DNA of 64,000 nt from Saccharopolyspora thermophila. GTDB lineage: Bacteria; Actinomycetota; Actinomycetes; Mycobacteriales; Pseudonocardiaceae. The stretch lies in contig NZ_BMMT01000002.1 in the NCBI RefSeq assembly GCF_014646075.1, positions 372,001 to 436,000 of the forward strand. The letters run 5' to 3'. Both the position numbers and the translations under genes were made by a program. The notes beneath the pieces were generated by a model, which saw nothing but the letters and a program-made list of their open reading frames with translations, did not search any database and was not told the origin of the DNA. Positions 18,601 through 26,879 of the stretch are shown in pieces (position 1 is the first letter of the stretch; every line of letters begins with the position of its first letter).

Positions 18601-19305
18601 TCAGCTCGGCGGGCGGAACACCGCGAACGGATCGGTGACCTGCAGGTCGCGCGAGGTGAACTGGAACAGCGCGGGCGGGCGGCCCCCGGACGGCCCGGCG
18701 GGCACGGTGCGCCCGGTGGGTTCGAGCACACCGCGCCGGGACAGCACGCGCTGCAGGTTGGTGGCCGCGACCTGGTAGCCCAGCGCCGCGGAGTAGATGC
18801 GGCGCAGCTCGGAGATGGTGAACTCGGCGGGGGCCAGCGCGAACCCGATGTTGGTGTAGGACAGCTTGGCGCGCAGCCGGTCGCGCGCGGCCAGCACGAT
18901 CAGTTCGTGGTCGAAGGCGGTCAGCGGCAGCTCGTCCACCGGGTGCCAGCGGGTGTCGGTGGGCACCTCGGGGTCGATGTCGGAGGGCACCAGGCCGAGG
19001 AACGCGGTGGCGATCACCCGACGGCCGGGCACCCGATCGGGGGAGCTGAACACGGAGAGTTGTTCGACGTGCGACAGCTTGTGCACGTCGACCTTCTCGG
19101 CCAGCTGCCGCCGGATGGAACTCTCCACGTCCTCGGTGCGGGCCAGCCGCCCGCCGGGCAGGGCCCATCGGTGCAGGTGGGGTTCCTGGGCCCGTTGCCA
19201 GAGCAGTACCCGCAGCCGGTCGTCGCGGACCTGGAGCACCCCGGCCAGCACTTCGTGACCCAGGTCCTCGTCACCCGAAGGGGTTGCGGTGTTAGGATGT
19301 GCCAC
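18601..19305 (-). CDS. nrtR: NrtR-type regulator of NAD biosynthesis
   Basis: A 234-residue fusion of a Nudix-like domain (about 15-150) and a C-terminal winged helix (about 150-234). The Nudix box is degenerate: GGRLARTEDVESSIRRQLAEK keeps the fold but lacks the catalytic REUxEE glutamates, as expected for a regulator that senses ADP-ribose-type NAD metabolites. It is divergent from nadABC, the classic NrtR target. The GTG start is 7 bases after a TAGAAT hexamer, giving a leaderless transcript, and the candidate operator abuts the start codon. Confidence 0.9.
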   Translation of the reverse strand: MAHPNTATPSGDEDLGHEVLAGVLQVRDDRLRVLLWQRAQEPHLHRWALPGGRLARTEDVESSIRRQLAEKVDVHKLSHVEQLSVFSSPDRVPGRRVIATAFLGLVPSDIDPEVPTDTRWHPVDELPLTAFDHELIVLAARDRLRAKLSYTNIGFALAPAEFTISELRRIYSAALGYQVAATNLQRVLSRRGVLEPTGRTVPAGPSGGRPPALFQFTSRDLQVTDPFAVFRPPS

Positions 19306-19328
19306 GTTTTCGATTCTAAGGCGAAAAC
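19293..19328. promoter_or_regulatory. nrtR/nadA divergent promoters with candidate NrtR operator
   Basis: GTTTTCG at 19306-19312 and CGAAAAC at 19322-19328 form a perfect 7-bp dyad around 9 bases. On the minus strand TAGAAT (19318-19313) inside it is 7 bases before the nrtR GTG; on the plus strand TAGGAT (19293-19298) is just upstream of it. A protein bound here would block both promoters, so autoregulation plus nadA repression is predicted. Confidence 0.65.
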
Positions 19329-19457
19329 CTCGGGAGCATGATCCGGGGTGCGCCGGGCTACCGGGCGGCGCGGCCGGCGGCTGACGGGAGCGGAGGGTGC
19401 GCGCCCCCGGCTCGCGGCCGACCGGGCGCGGACGTCCCGCAAGAGCAGGAGGACGAC

Positions 19458-20470
<1,013 letters not shown>

Positions 20471-20474
<4 letters not shown>

Positions 20475-22075
20475 GCTGGGAGGCCGGTGCGGACCTGCTG
20501 GTGATCGGCACCGGTGTGGCGGGGCTGACCGCGGCCGTGCGGGCGCGGGAGCTGGGCCTGCGGGTGCTGGTGGTCAGCAAGGACTCCGCGTCGGCGGGCA
20601 ACACCGGGTGGGCGCAGGGCGGTATCGCCGTGGTCCGGCCCGACGAGGCGGACCCGGGTGACGACCTGCGCCGGCACGTCGAGGACACGGTGATCGCCGG
20701 GGCGGGCCTGTGCTCGCGGCCCGCGGTGCAGGAGATCCTCGCCGGTGGCGCCGCCGCGATCGCGCGGCTGCGCGCCGCCGGGGCCCGGTTCGACGTGGGA
20801 GCCGACGGGGCGCTGGCGCGGACCCGCGAGGGCGGGCACAGCGCGTTCCGGGTGATCCACGCGGGTGGGGACGCAACCGGTGCGGAGGTGCAGCGCGCGC
20901 TGGTCGACGCGGTGCGCGGCGGCGGAATTCCGGTGCTGGAGCAGCACTGCGTGGTGGAGCTGTTGCGCGGCGACAGCGGCGCCGTGGTGGGCGCGTTGGC
21001 GCTGGATGGCGAGAACCGCCCGGGCGTGCTGCATGCTCCGGCGGTGCTGCTGGCCACCGGCGGTCTCGGCCAGCTCTACGCGGCCACCACCAATCCCGAG
21101 GTGTCCACAGCGGACGGTGTCGCGCTGGCGCTGCGAGCCGGGGCCTCCGTGGCCGATCTGGAGTTCGTCCAGTTCCACCCGACAGTGCTGTACACGCCGG
21201 GCGGGCCGCGCGGGCGCCGCCCGCTGATCACCGAAGCGGTGCGCGGCGAAGGCGCGGTGCTGGTGGACGTGCGCGGACGACGCGTCATGGCGGGCGAGCA
21301 CCCGCTGGCCGACCTCGCGCCGCGCGACGTCGTGTCGGCGGCGATCAACCGGCGGGCCGCGGAAACTGGTGCGGAGCACGTGTTCCTGGACGCCACCGGC
21401 ATCGGGGCGCGGTTCGCCGAGCGGTTCCCGACGGTGTACGCGGCGTGCCAAGCGGCCGGGATCGACCCGGTACGGGACCCGATCCCGGTGGCCAGCGCCG
21501 CGCACTACTCCTGCGGCGGTGTGGTGTCCACTGTGGATGGACGTACGGCGGTGACCGGCCTGTACGCCGCCGGAGAAGTCGCCTGCACCGGTCTGCACGG
21601 CGCCAACCGGCTGGCGTCCAACAGCCTGCTGGAGGGCCTGGTCGTCGGGCAGCGCGCGGCCGAGGCGGTCGCCAAGGACCTCGGCTGCGGTCTGCTGAGC
21701 CGCCGGGCCTGCGGGGACCCGGTCCAGCCCGCGTTGGCCGTCGTGGACCGCGACCTGCTGCAGCGCACCATGAGCCGCCACGTCGGCATCGGACGCGACG
21801 AGCGGGGGCTGGCCCAGGCGGCGCGGACCCTGGACCAGGCCGCGGTCGTCCGCCGGCTGGAAACCCGGCAGGCGGTCGAGGACGCCTCGCTCGCGCTGAC
21901 CGCGCAGGCGCTCATCGCCGCGGCCCGGCAGCGCGCCGAGTCCCGCGGCTGCCACCGCAGGACGGACTACCCGGACACCGATGACCTGCACTGGCGGCGC
22001 AGCACGGTGCTCCGGCTGGACGCCTCGGGGTGGTTGGTCCACACCGCGGCGGGGATTGCGAGGACGGCGGCATGA
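20471..22075 (+). CDS. nadB: L-aspartate oxidase
   Basis: FAD-dependent oxidase of 534 residues that converts L-aspartate to iminoaspartate, the substrate of NadA. The N-terminal dinucleotide-binding motif [20 protein letters not shown], the [10 protein letters not shown] block, the catalytic-region sequences QFHPTVLY and AHYSCGG, and the flavin-binding [18 protein letters not shown] are all present. The ATG overlaps the nadA stop and the stop overlaps the nadC ATG, so the three enzymes are translated as a coupled unit. Two copies of the iterated GTCCAC motif lie inside the gene. Confidence 0.97.
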
Positions 22076-22920
22076 CGATCGACCTGAGCGAAGCCCGCGA
22101 CGTCGTGCGCGCGGCGCTGGCGGAGGACCTGCGCTACGGGCCGGACGCCACGACCGAGGCCACGGTCCCGGCCCATGCGGTCGCCGAGGCGGCGTTCAAC
22201 ACCCGCCGGGCCGGGGTCGTCGCGGGACTGCCGCTGGTGCGGCTGGTGCTGGACGAGGTGCTGGGCGCGGACGCCTACGCGGTGCTGTCCGAGCGCGCCG
22301 ACGGCGACGCGATCGAGCCGGGCGACTGCGTGCTGCGGGTGAAGGCACCGGTCCGCGGCCTGCTCACGGCGGAGCGGACGGCGCTGAACCTGCTCTGCCA
22401 CCTGTCGGGTATCGCCACCGCCACCGCGCAGTGGGTGCGGGCGGTGGCCGGGACCGGCTGCCGCATCCGCGACAGCCGCAAGACGCTGCCCGGGCTGCGG
22501 GTGCTGCAGAAGTACGCGGTGCGCTGCGGCGGCGGGGTCAACCACCGGATGGGCCTGGGCGACGCGGTGCTGATCAAGGACAACCACGTCGTGGCGGCGG
22601 GTTCGGTGGTGGCGGCGGTGCGGGCCTGCCGCGCGCACGCACCGCAGCTCCCGATGGAGGTCGAGGTGTCCACACTGGACGAGCTCGATGCGGTGCTGGG
22701 CGAGGGCGTCGAACTGGTCCTGTTGGACAACTTCACCCCGGAGCAGTGCGCCGAGGCGGTCCGCCGGGTCCGCGAGACGTCTCCGGCCACGGAACTGGAA
22801 GCCTCCGGCGGCCTGACCCTCGACGTGGCCCGCGCCTACGCCGAAACGGGCGTGCAGTACCTGGCGGTCGGCGGCCTCACCCACTCGGCCCCAGCCCTGG
22901 ACCTCGGTCTGGACATGTAG
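22072..22920 (+). CDS. nadC: Nicotinate-nucleotide pyrophosphorylase (carboxylating)
   Basis: Quinolinate phosphoribosyltransferase, 282 residues, making nicotinate mononucleotide from quinolinate and PRPP with loss of CO2. The family block RIRDSRKTLPGLRVLQKYAVRCGGGVNHR (split across 22470-22555) and DAVLIKDNHV are diagnostic, followed by the C-terminal LEASGGLTL barrel segment. The ATG at 22072 overlaps the nadB stop (ATGA); an in-frame ATG further upstream lies well inside nadB. It is the last gene of the NrtR-controlled de novo NAD operon. Confidence 0.97.
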   Translation: MTIDLSEARDVVRAALAEDLRYGPDATTEATVPAHAVAEAAFNTRRAGVVAGLPLVRLVLDEVLGADAYAVLSERADGDAIEPGDCVLRVKAPVRGLLTAERTALNLLCHLSGIATATAQWVRAVAGTGCRIRDSRKTLPGLRVLQKYAVRCGGGVNHRMGLGDAVLIKDNHVVAAGSVVAAVRACRAHAPQLPMEVEVSTLDELDAVLGEGVELVLLDNFTPEQCAEAVRRVRETSPATELEASGGLTLDVARAYAETGVQYLAVGGLTHSAPALDLGLDM

Positions 22921-23066
22921 TCACTCCGTGGCACGAGGCTCTGGATGGGCGGTCCGGGCTTCGGGCGAGTTCGTCGACCCTCATCGGCCGAACCGGTGCA
23001 GGTGCTCACGGGCACGCCCGATGCCGGATCACGCCGCGCGTGCCCCGCGAGCAGTTCCTCCGGGTG

Positions 23067-23858
23067 TCAGAAGCGGCGGTTGGCGAGTACCGGGATCGCC
23101 TGGCGGGCCTGGGCCACGACCTCCGGGTCCAGGTCGACCACGAGCACGTCCGGTGCGTCCGCGAGCTGCGCGTGGACCTGGCCCGTCGGGCTGGCCACGA
23201 GGCTGTGGCCGATGCCAGTGGGGGCCCTGCCGCTGGGTTCCCGGCCGACGCTGCGCGGATCGGCCTGGCCGCAGGCCACCACCCACGACGTGGAGTCCAG
23301 CGCGCGGGCGCGCACCAGCAGCTCCCACTGCTCGCGCTTGCCCTCGCCGGAACCCCAGGATGCGGCGGTGACGATCACCGTCGCACCCCGGTCGGCCAGC
23401 GTCGTGTACAGGCCGGGGAAGCGCACGTCGTAGCAGGTCGCCACGCCGATCCTGGTGCCGGCGAGGTCGACCGTGACCGGTTCCGAGCCGGGCGCGACGG
23501 TGCGCGACTCGGTGAAGCCGAAGGCGTCGAAGAGGTGAATCTTGTCGTAACTGGTGTCCAGGCCGCGGCCGGTGATCAGCAGCGTGTTGACGACCCGGCC
23601 GTCGTCGGCGGGCGTGAACATGCCCGCCATCACGGCGATTCCCGCCTCGTCGGCCAGTCGCCGCACCTCGGTCGCCCACGGACCGTCCAGCGGCTCGGCC
23701 ACCGGTTCCAGTTTGATCCCGAAGCAGGCCATCGTCGCCTCCGGGAACACCGCGAGGTCGGCGCCCGCCTCGGCGGCCCGGCGTACGCCGTCGGCGACCA
23801 GTTCCAGGTTCGCCTTGGGATCGGGGCCGGACACGATCTGGCACAGGGTAATCCGCAT
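23067..23858 (-). CDS. Carbon-nitrogen hydrolase (nitrilase superfamily)
   Basis: A 263-residue CN-hydrolase with the full triad: Glu40 (AVFPEATMA), Lys106 (SYDKIHLFD) and Cys142 (VATCYDVRFPGL). Length and motifs fit the omega-amidase/amidase branch rather than a true nitrilase, but the substrate is open. The ATG at 23858 is preferred over ATG 23870 because GAAGG directly abuts the latter and is properly spaced only for the former. It is divergent from the GntR regulator across a candidate operator, and probably belongs to the same catabolic module as the transporter and DUF2848 genes. Confidence 0.86.
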   Translation of the reverse strand: MRITLCQIVSGPDPKANLELVADGVRRAAEAGADLAVFPEATMACFGIKLEPVAEPLDGPWATEVRRLADEAGIAVMAGMFTPADDGRVVNTLLITGRGLDTSYDKIHLFDAFGFTESRTVAPGSEPVTVDLAGTRIGVATCYDVRFPGLYTTLADRGATVIVTAASWGSGEGKREQWELLVRARALDSTSWVVACGQADPRSVGREPSGRAPTGIGHSLVASPTGQVHAQLADAPDVLVVDLDPEVVAQARQAIPVLANRRF

Positions 23859-23890
23859 AACCGCAACCATCCTTCGCTCACCCGTTACGA

Positions 23891-23917
23891 TGCTTGTATA
23901 CCAGCGATATGCAAGCA
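23891..23917. promoter_or_regulatory. Candidate GntR operator 1
   Basis: An imperfect 27-base dyad, TGCTTGTATACCA then G then CGATATGCAAGCA, with 10 of 13 pairs matching. It lies between the divergent hydrolase and GntR genes. Its TTGTATAC core recurs in the dyad at 26038-26061. Confidence 0.55.
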
Positions 23918-23928
23918 GGGGGTCCTCG

Positions 23929-24555
23929 GTGCCGTCCGGACGCGAACTGGCTTACGACCATCTCAAGGACACGGTCCTCAGCGACCCCGCCATGCAGGGG
24001 CAGTTCGTCAACGAGCAGGCGCTCGCCGACGAGATCGGGGTGTCGCGTACCCCGATCCGCGAGGCCCTCCTGCTGCTGGCCGCCGAGGACCTGGTGCAGC
24101 TGGTTCCCAAGCGGGGCGCCTACATCGCGCCGGTCAGTGGCCGGGAGATCCGCGAACTGTTCGAGATCCGCGGCATGATCGAGTGCTACGCGGCGCGCCG
24201 CACGGTCGAACTGGGCGTCGTGCCGGTGGCCCAGATGCGCGCCGAGCTGGCCGGTCAGCGCGACCTGACCGGCGAGGACCAGGCCCGGGCGTTCATCGAC
24301 TGCGACCACCGGTTCCACTCCGCCCTGGTCCGCGCCGTCGGCAACGACATGCTCGCCAAGAGCTACGACGCCCTGCGCGCCCGGCAGATTCGCGCGGGCA
24401 TCGTCGCCCTGTTTCGCGCGGCCGGGCGGCGTAAGGCGGTGCTCGTCGAGCACGAGGCGATCGTGGACGCGCTCGCGGACGCCGACGCGGAGGCCGCGGT
24501 CGCGGCGATCAACGCGCACCTCGCCGCCACACAACAGGTCCTGCTCCAGGGCTGA
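23929..24555 (+). CDS. GntR/FadR-family (FCD) transcriptional regulator
   Basis: A 208-residue regulator with an N-terminal GntR winged helix (ELAYDHLKDTVLS, then NEQALADEIGVSRTPIREALLLLAAEDLV) and a C-terminal all-helical FCD effector domain with conserved Asp and His (FIDCDHRFHSALV and VLVEHEAIVDAL) that usually bind a metal and an organic acid. The GTG at 23929 is chosen because AGGGGG lies 7 bases upstream; the longer frame would run through the operator. It probably controls its divergent hydrolase neighbour and the transporter/DUF2848 pair. Confidence 0.9.
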   Translation: MPSGRELAYDHLKDTVLSDPAMQGQFVNEQALADEIGVSRTPIREALLLLAAEDLVQLVPKRGAYIAPVSGREIRELFEIRGMIECYAARRTVELGVVPVAQMRAELAGQRDLTGEDQARAFIDCDHRFHSALVRAVGNDMLAKSYDALRARQIRAGIVALFRAAGRRKAVLVEHEAIVDALADADAEAAVAAINAHLAATQQVLLQG

Positions 24556-24557
24556 CA

Positions 24558-24589
24558 CCGGCCCGGCGTGCAGAACGAACGCCGGCCGG
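24558..24589. terminator. Hairpin between convergent gntR and transporter
   Basis: CCGGCCCGGCGT and ACGCCGGCCGG pair over 11 bases with one bulged C and a 9-base loop. It follows the gntR stop and faces the convergent transporter gene ending at 24681. Confidence 0.6.
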
Positions 24590-24680
24590 GCGATCCCAGA
24601 TTCAGGCAGACTTGCTAGCCCGCTCCGGTGGGAATGTGAGGGGCTGTGCCGGGGTGGGACGTTCGGGCGGGGGTGGGAGG

Positions 24681-25973
24681 TCATGGCGCGGCCGTGCGGC
24701 CCATGGCCAGGCCGACGAGGGTCACCGCGCACGCCGCCGCGAGGTAGCAGGCCGGTGCCACCCAGGTGCCGAAGGACGCGAACAGGGACGTGAACAGCAG
24801 CGGTGCCAGCGCGCCGCCGATGACGCCCGCCAGCGTGTAGGCCAGCGATGACCCGGTGGACCGGAGCGCGGTGCTGAACTGCTCGGACACGAACGCCGCC
24901 TGCGGCCCGTACATCAGCGCGTGCCAGACCAGCCCGATCACCACGCCGGCGACCAGCATCGGCGCCGAGCCGCCGGCCACCAGCGGGAAGAACACGAACG
25001 GCCACACGCCCGCGCCGACTGCGCCCGCGGTGTAGACGCGGCGCCGGCCCAGCCGGTCGGACAGTGCCCCGGCCAGCGGCATCAGCACCAGCTGCAACGC
25101 CGAACCGAGCATGACGCCGGTGACGGCCCAGCTCTTCGGCATGCCCAGTTGCTGGGTGGCGTAGGTCAGCACGAAGACGGTGAACAGCGCGTACAGGACG
25201 TCGGGGCCGACGCGCGACAGGATGCCGGCCACCAGCGCGCGCGGCTCGCGGGTGAAGACCTCCCGTACCGGCGCACCGGCCTGCTCGCCCCTGTCCCGCA
25301 GCTCCTTGAAGACCGGGGTCTCCTCCAGCTTCACCCGAATCCACAGGCCGAACAGCACCAGCACCGCGGACAGCAGGAACGCCACCCGCCAGCCCCAGGA
25401 CAGGAACTGCTCCTGGGTGAGCAGCGTGGCCAGCGCCGCGAGCACACCGTTGGCCAGCAGGTTGCCCGCCGGCGGGCCGATCTGCGCCGCGGAGGCCCAG
25501 AAGCCACGGTGCCGGTCGCTGCCGAACTCGCTGGACAGCAGCACCGCGCCGCCCCATTCGCCGCCGATGCCGACGCCCTGCGCGAATCGCAGGACCACCA
25601 GCAGTACCGCACCCAGTGCGCCGACCTGGCCGTGCGTCGGCAGGAGTCCGATGAGGACGGTCGAGATGCCGGTGAGCAGCAGGGTGATCACCAGCACCTG
25701 CTTGCGGCCGAGCACGTCGCCGAGGCGGCCGAACACGAAGCCGCCGAGCGGGCGGGAGACGTAGCCGACGGCGTAGGTGGAGAAGGCCAGCAGCGTGCCG
25801 GACAGCGGGTCGTGGCTGGGGAAGAACAGCTGGCCGAACACCAGCGCGGACGCCGCGGAGTAGGCGGCGAAGTCGTACCACTCGAGCGAGGTGCCGCTGA
25901 GGCTGGCGACGAATGCCTTCACCAGGTCCTTGCGAGCCGGGCGGGCCGCCGCGGTGGGGGGAGCTTGGGTCAT
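24681..25973 (-). CDS. MHS-family proton symporter (MFS)
   Basis: Twelve-helix major facilitator of 430 residues, of the metabolite:H+ symporter (ShiA/ProP/KgtP-like) group. Typical features are the N-terminal SGTSLEWYDFAAYSA, the loop 2-3 motif GRLGDVLGRKQVL with its repeat SDRLGRRRVY, and RFAQGVGIGGEWGGAVLL in helix 4. The ATG at 25973 is taken over upstream in-frame codons as it begins the normal short cytoplasmic tail. It is divergent from the DUF2848 gene across the second GntR-type dyad, which suggests uptake of the compound degraded by the neighbouring enzymes. Substrate unknown, most likely a small carboxylate. Confidence 0.88.
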   Translation of the reverse strand: MTQAPPTAAARPARKDLVKAFVASLSGTSLEWYDFAAYSAASALVFGQLFFPSHDPLSGTLLAFSTYAVGYVSRPLGGFVFGRLGDVLGRKQVLVITLLLTGISTVLIGLLPTHGQVGALGAVLLVVLRFAQGVGIGGEWGGAVLLSSEFGSDRHRGFWASAAQIGPPAGNLLANGVLAALATLLTQEQFLSWGWRVAFLLSAVLVLFGLWIRVKLEETPVFKELRDRGEQAGAPVREVFTREPRALVAGILSRVGPDVLYALFTVFVLTYATQQLGMPKSWAVTGVMLGSALQLVLMPLAGALSDRLGRRRVYTAGAVGAGVWPFVFFPLVAGGSAPMLVAGVVIGLVWHALMYGPQAAFVSEQFSTALRSTGSSLAYTLAGVIGGALAPLLFTSLFASFGTWVAPACYLAAACAVTLVGLAMGRTAAP

Positions 25974-26037
25974 CGGCGTGGTCCTTGTCCTACCGGAGGT
26001 TCTGTGCTGGGTGGGTGCCGAGCACCGGGCCAGTGTG

Positions 26038-26061
26038 ATACCAAATGTATACAACAGGTAT
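26038..26061. promoter_or_regulatory. Candidate GntR operator 2
   Basis: A symmetric 24-base element: ATACC, AAA, TGTATACA, ACA, GGTAT, with 9 of 12 pairs matching and a perfect TGTATACA centre. It sits between the divergent transporter and DUF2848 genes and shares TTGTATAC with the dyad in front of gntR. Confidence 0.6.
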
Positions 26062-26080
26062 GCGGATGTGGGAGGGCATT

Positions 26081-26758
26081 GTGTTTCCACTGCGTTTCGA
26101 TGTCAACGGCGAGATCGTCGAGGTCGCCGTGACGACGCTGCTCAACGCGGGCTACGCGGGGCGCAGCCAGGAGGACGTCGCCGCGCACGTCGCCGAACTG
26201 GCCGAGCTCGGCGTGCCGGCGCCCACCCACACGCCCTGCCTGTACCCGGTCGCGCCGTACCTGGCGATGCAGTCCGCCGAGGTGCCGGTCCAGCACGGCC
26301 GCACGTCCGGTGAGGCCGAGTGGGCGTTGGTCGTGGCCGGTCCCGACGAGCGCGACCTGCTGCTCACGGTGGCCTGCGACCACACCGACCGCGCACTGGA
26401 GGTGCACGGCGTCGCGTGGAGCAAGCAGGCCGGGCCGGACGTGCTGGGCGAGCGGGCCTGGCGGCTGGTCGACGTCGCGGACCGGATCGACGAGCTGACG
26501 CTGACCGCCTGGGCCGGGGGTGCGCAGATCCAGCACGGCACGCTGGCCGAACTGCTGACCCCGCAGTACTGGCTGGACGAGCTGCGCGACCGCGGCCTGC
26601 TCCAGCCGGGCACGGTGCTGCTGTCCGGCACGATCCCGATGGACGCCGCGGTCGACCAGTTCGCGGATCGCTGGCGGGTGGAGCTCGGCGACCCGAAGAC
26701 CGGCGCGACCATCGCGTGCGAGTACGCGGTGCGCCGGATGCCCGAACCCGTCGAATGA
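26081..26758 (+). CDS. DUF2848 family protein
   Basis: A 225-residue protein recognised as DUF2848 by AGYAGRSQEDVAAHVAELAELGV, PTPCLYPV-type and GTLAELLTPQYWLDEL segments; the fold is thought to be related to fumarylacetoacetate hydrolases, though no activity is established. The GTG at 26081 is chosen because GGAGGG lies 4 bases upstream; three in-frame ATGs farther up overlap the operator. It is divergent from the MHS transporter. With the CN-hydrolase and FCD regulator it makes a plausible pathway for an amide or amide-forming acid; that is inference from context. Confidence 0.82.
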   Translation: MFPLRFDVNGEIVEVAVTTLLNAGYAGRSQEDVAAHVAELAELGVPAPTHTPCLYPVAPYLAMQSAEVPVQHGRTSGEAEWALVVAGPDERDLLLTVACDHTDRALEVHGVAWSKQAGPDVLGERAWRLVDVADRIDELTLTAWAGGAQIQHGTLAELLTPQYWLDELRDRGLLQPGTVLLSGTIPMDAAVDQFADRWRVELGDPKTGATIACEYAVRRMPEPVE

Positions 26759-26843
26759 CCCCTGCCCGGGCGAGGTCTGACGGCGCCTGCACCGCGGGGC
26801 AACGCCGCCGTTCCCCGGTTGCGGCGAGCACGATCTCAGCTTG

Positions 26844-26879
26844 TTGAGAAAAACTTGCAGTTGCATTTATCTTACAGGA
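26844..26879 (+). promoter_or_regulatory. AT-rich leaderless promoter of the ABC importer
   Basis: TTGAGA at 26844-26849, an 18-base spacer and TATCTT at 26868-26873 lie 6 bases before the ATG at 26880. This is a near-consensus sigma-70-type promoter giving a leaderless transcript. The 40 bases are strikingly AT-rich for this genome and include a direct TTGCA-N-TTGCA repeat that may be a regulator site. Confidence 0.6.

Noticed and set aside
22921-23066. Strong terminator between nadC and the hydrolase gene
   Set aside because: Only a 7-bp arm pair with a loop of over 20 bases was found; too weak to list.
26851-26868. Nur (nickel) box in front of the ABC importer
   Set aside because: TTGCA occurs twice but directly adjacent rather than with the 5-base spacing of the known box; kept only as an unassigned repeat.
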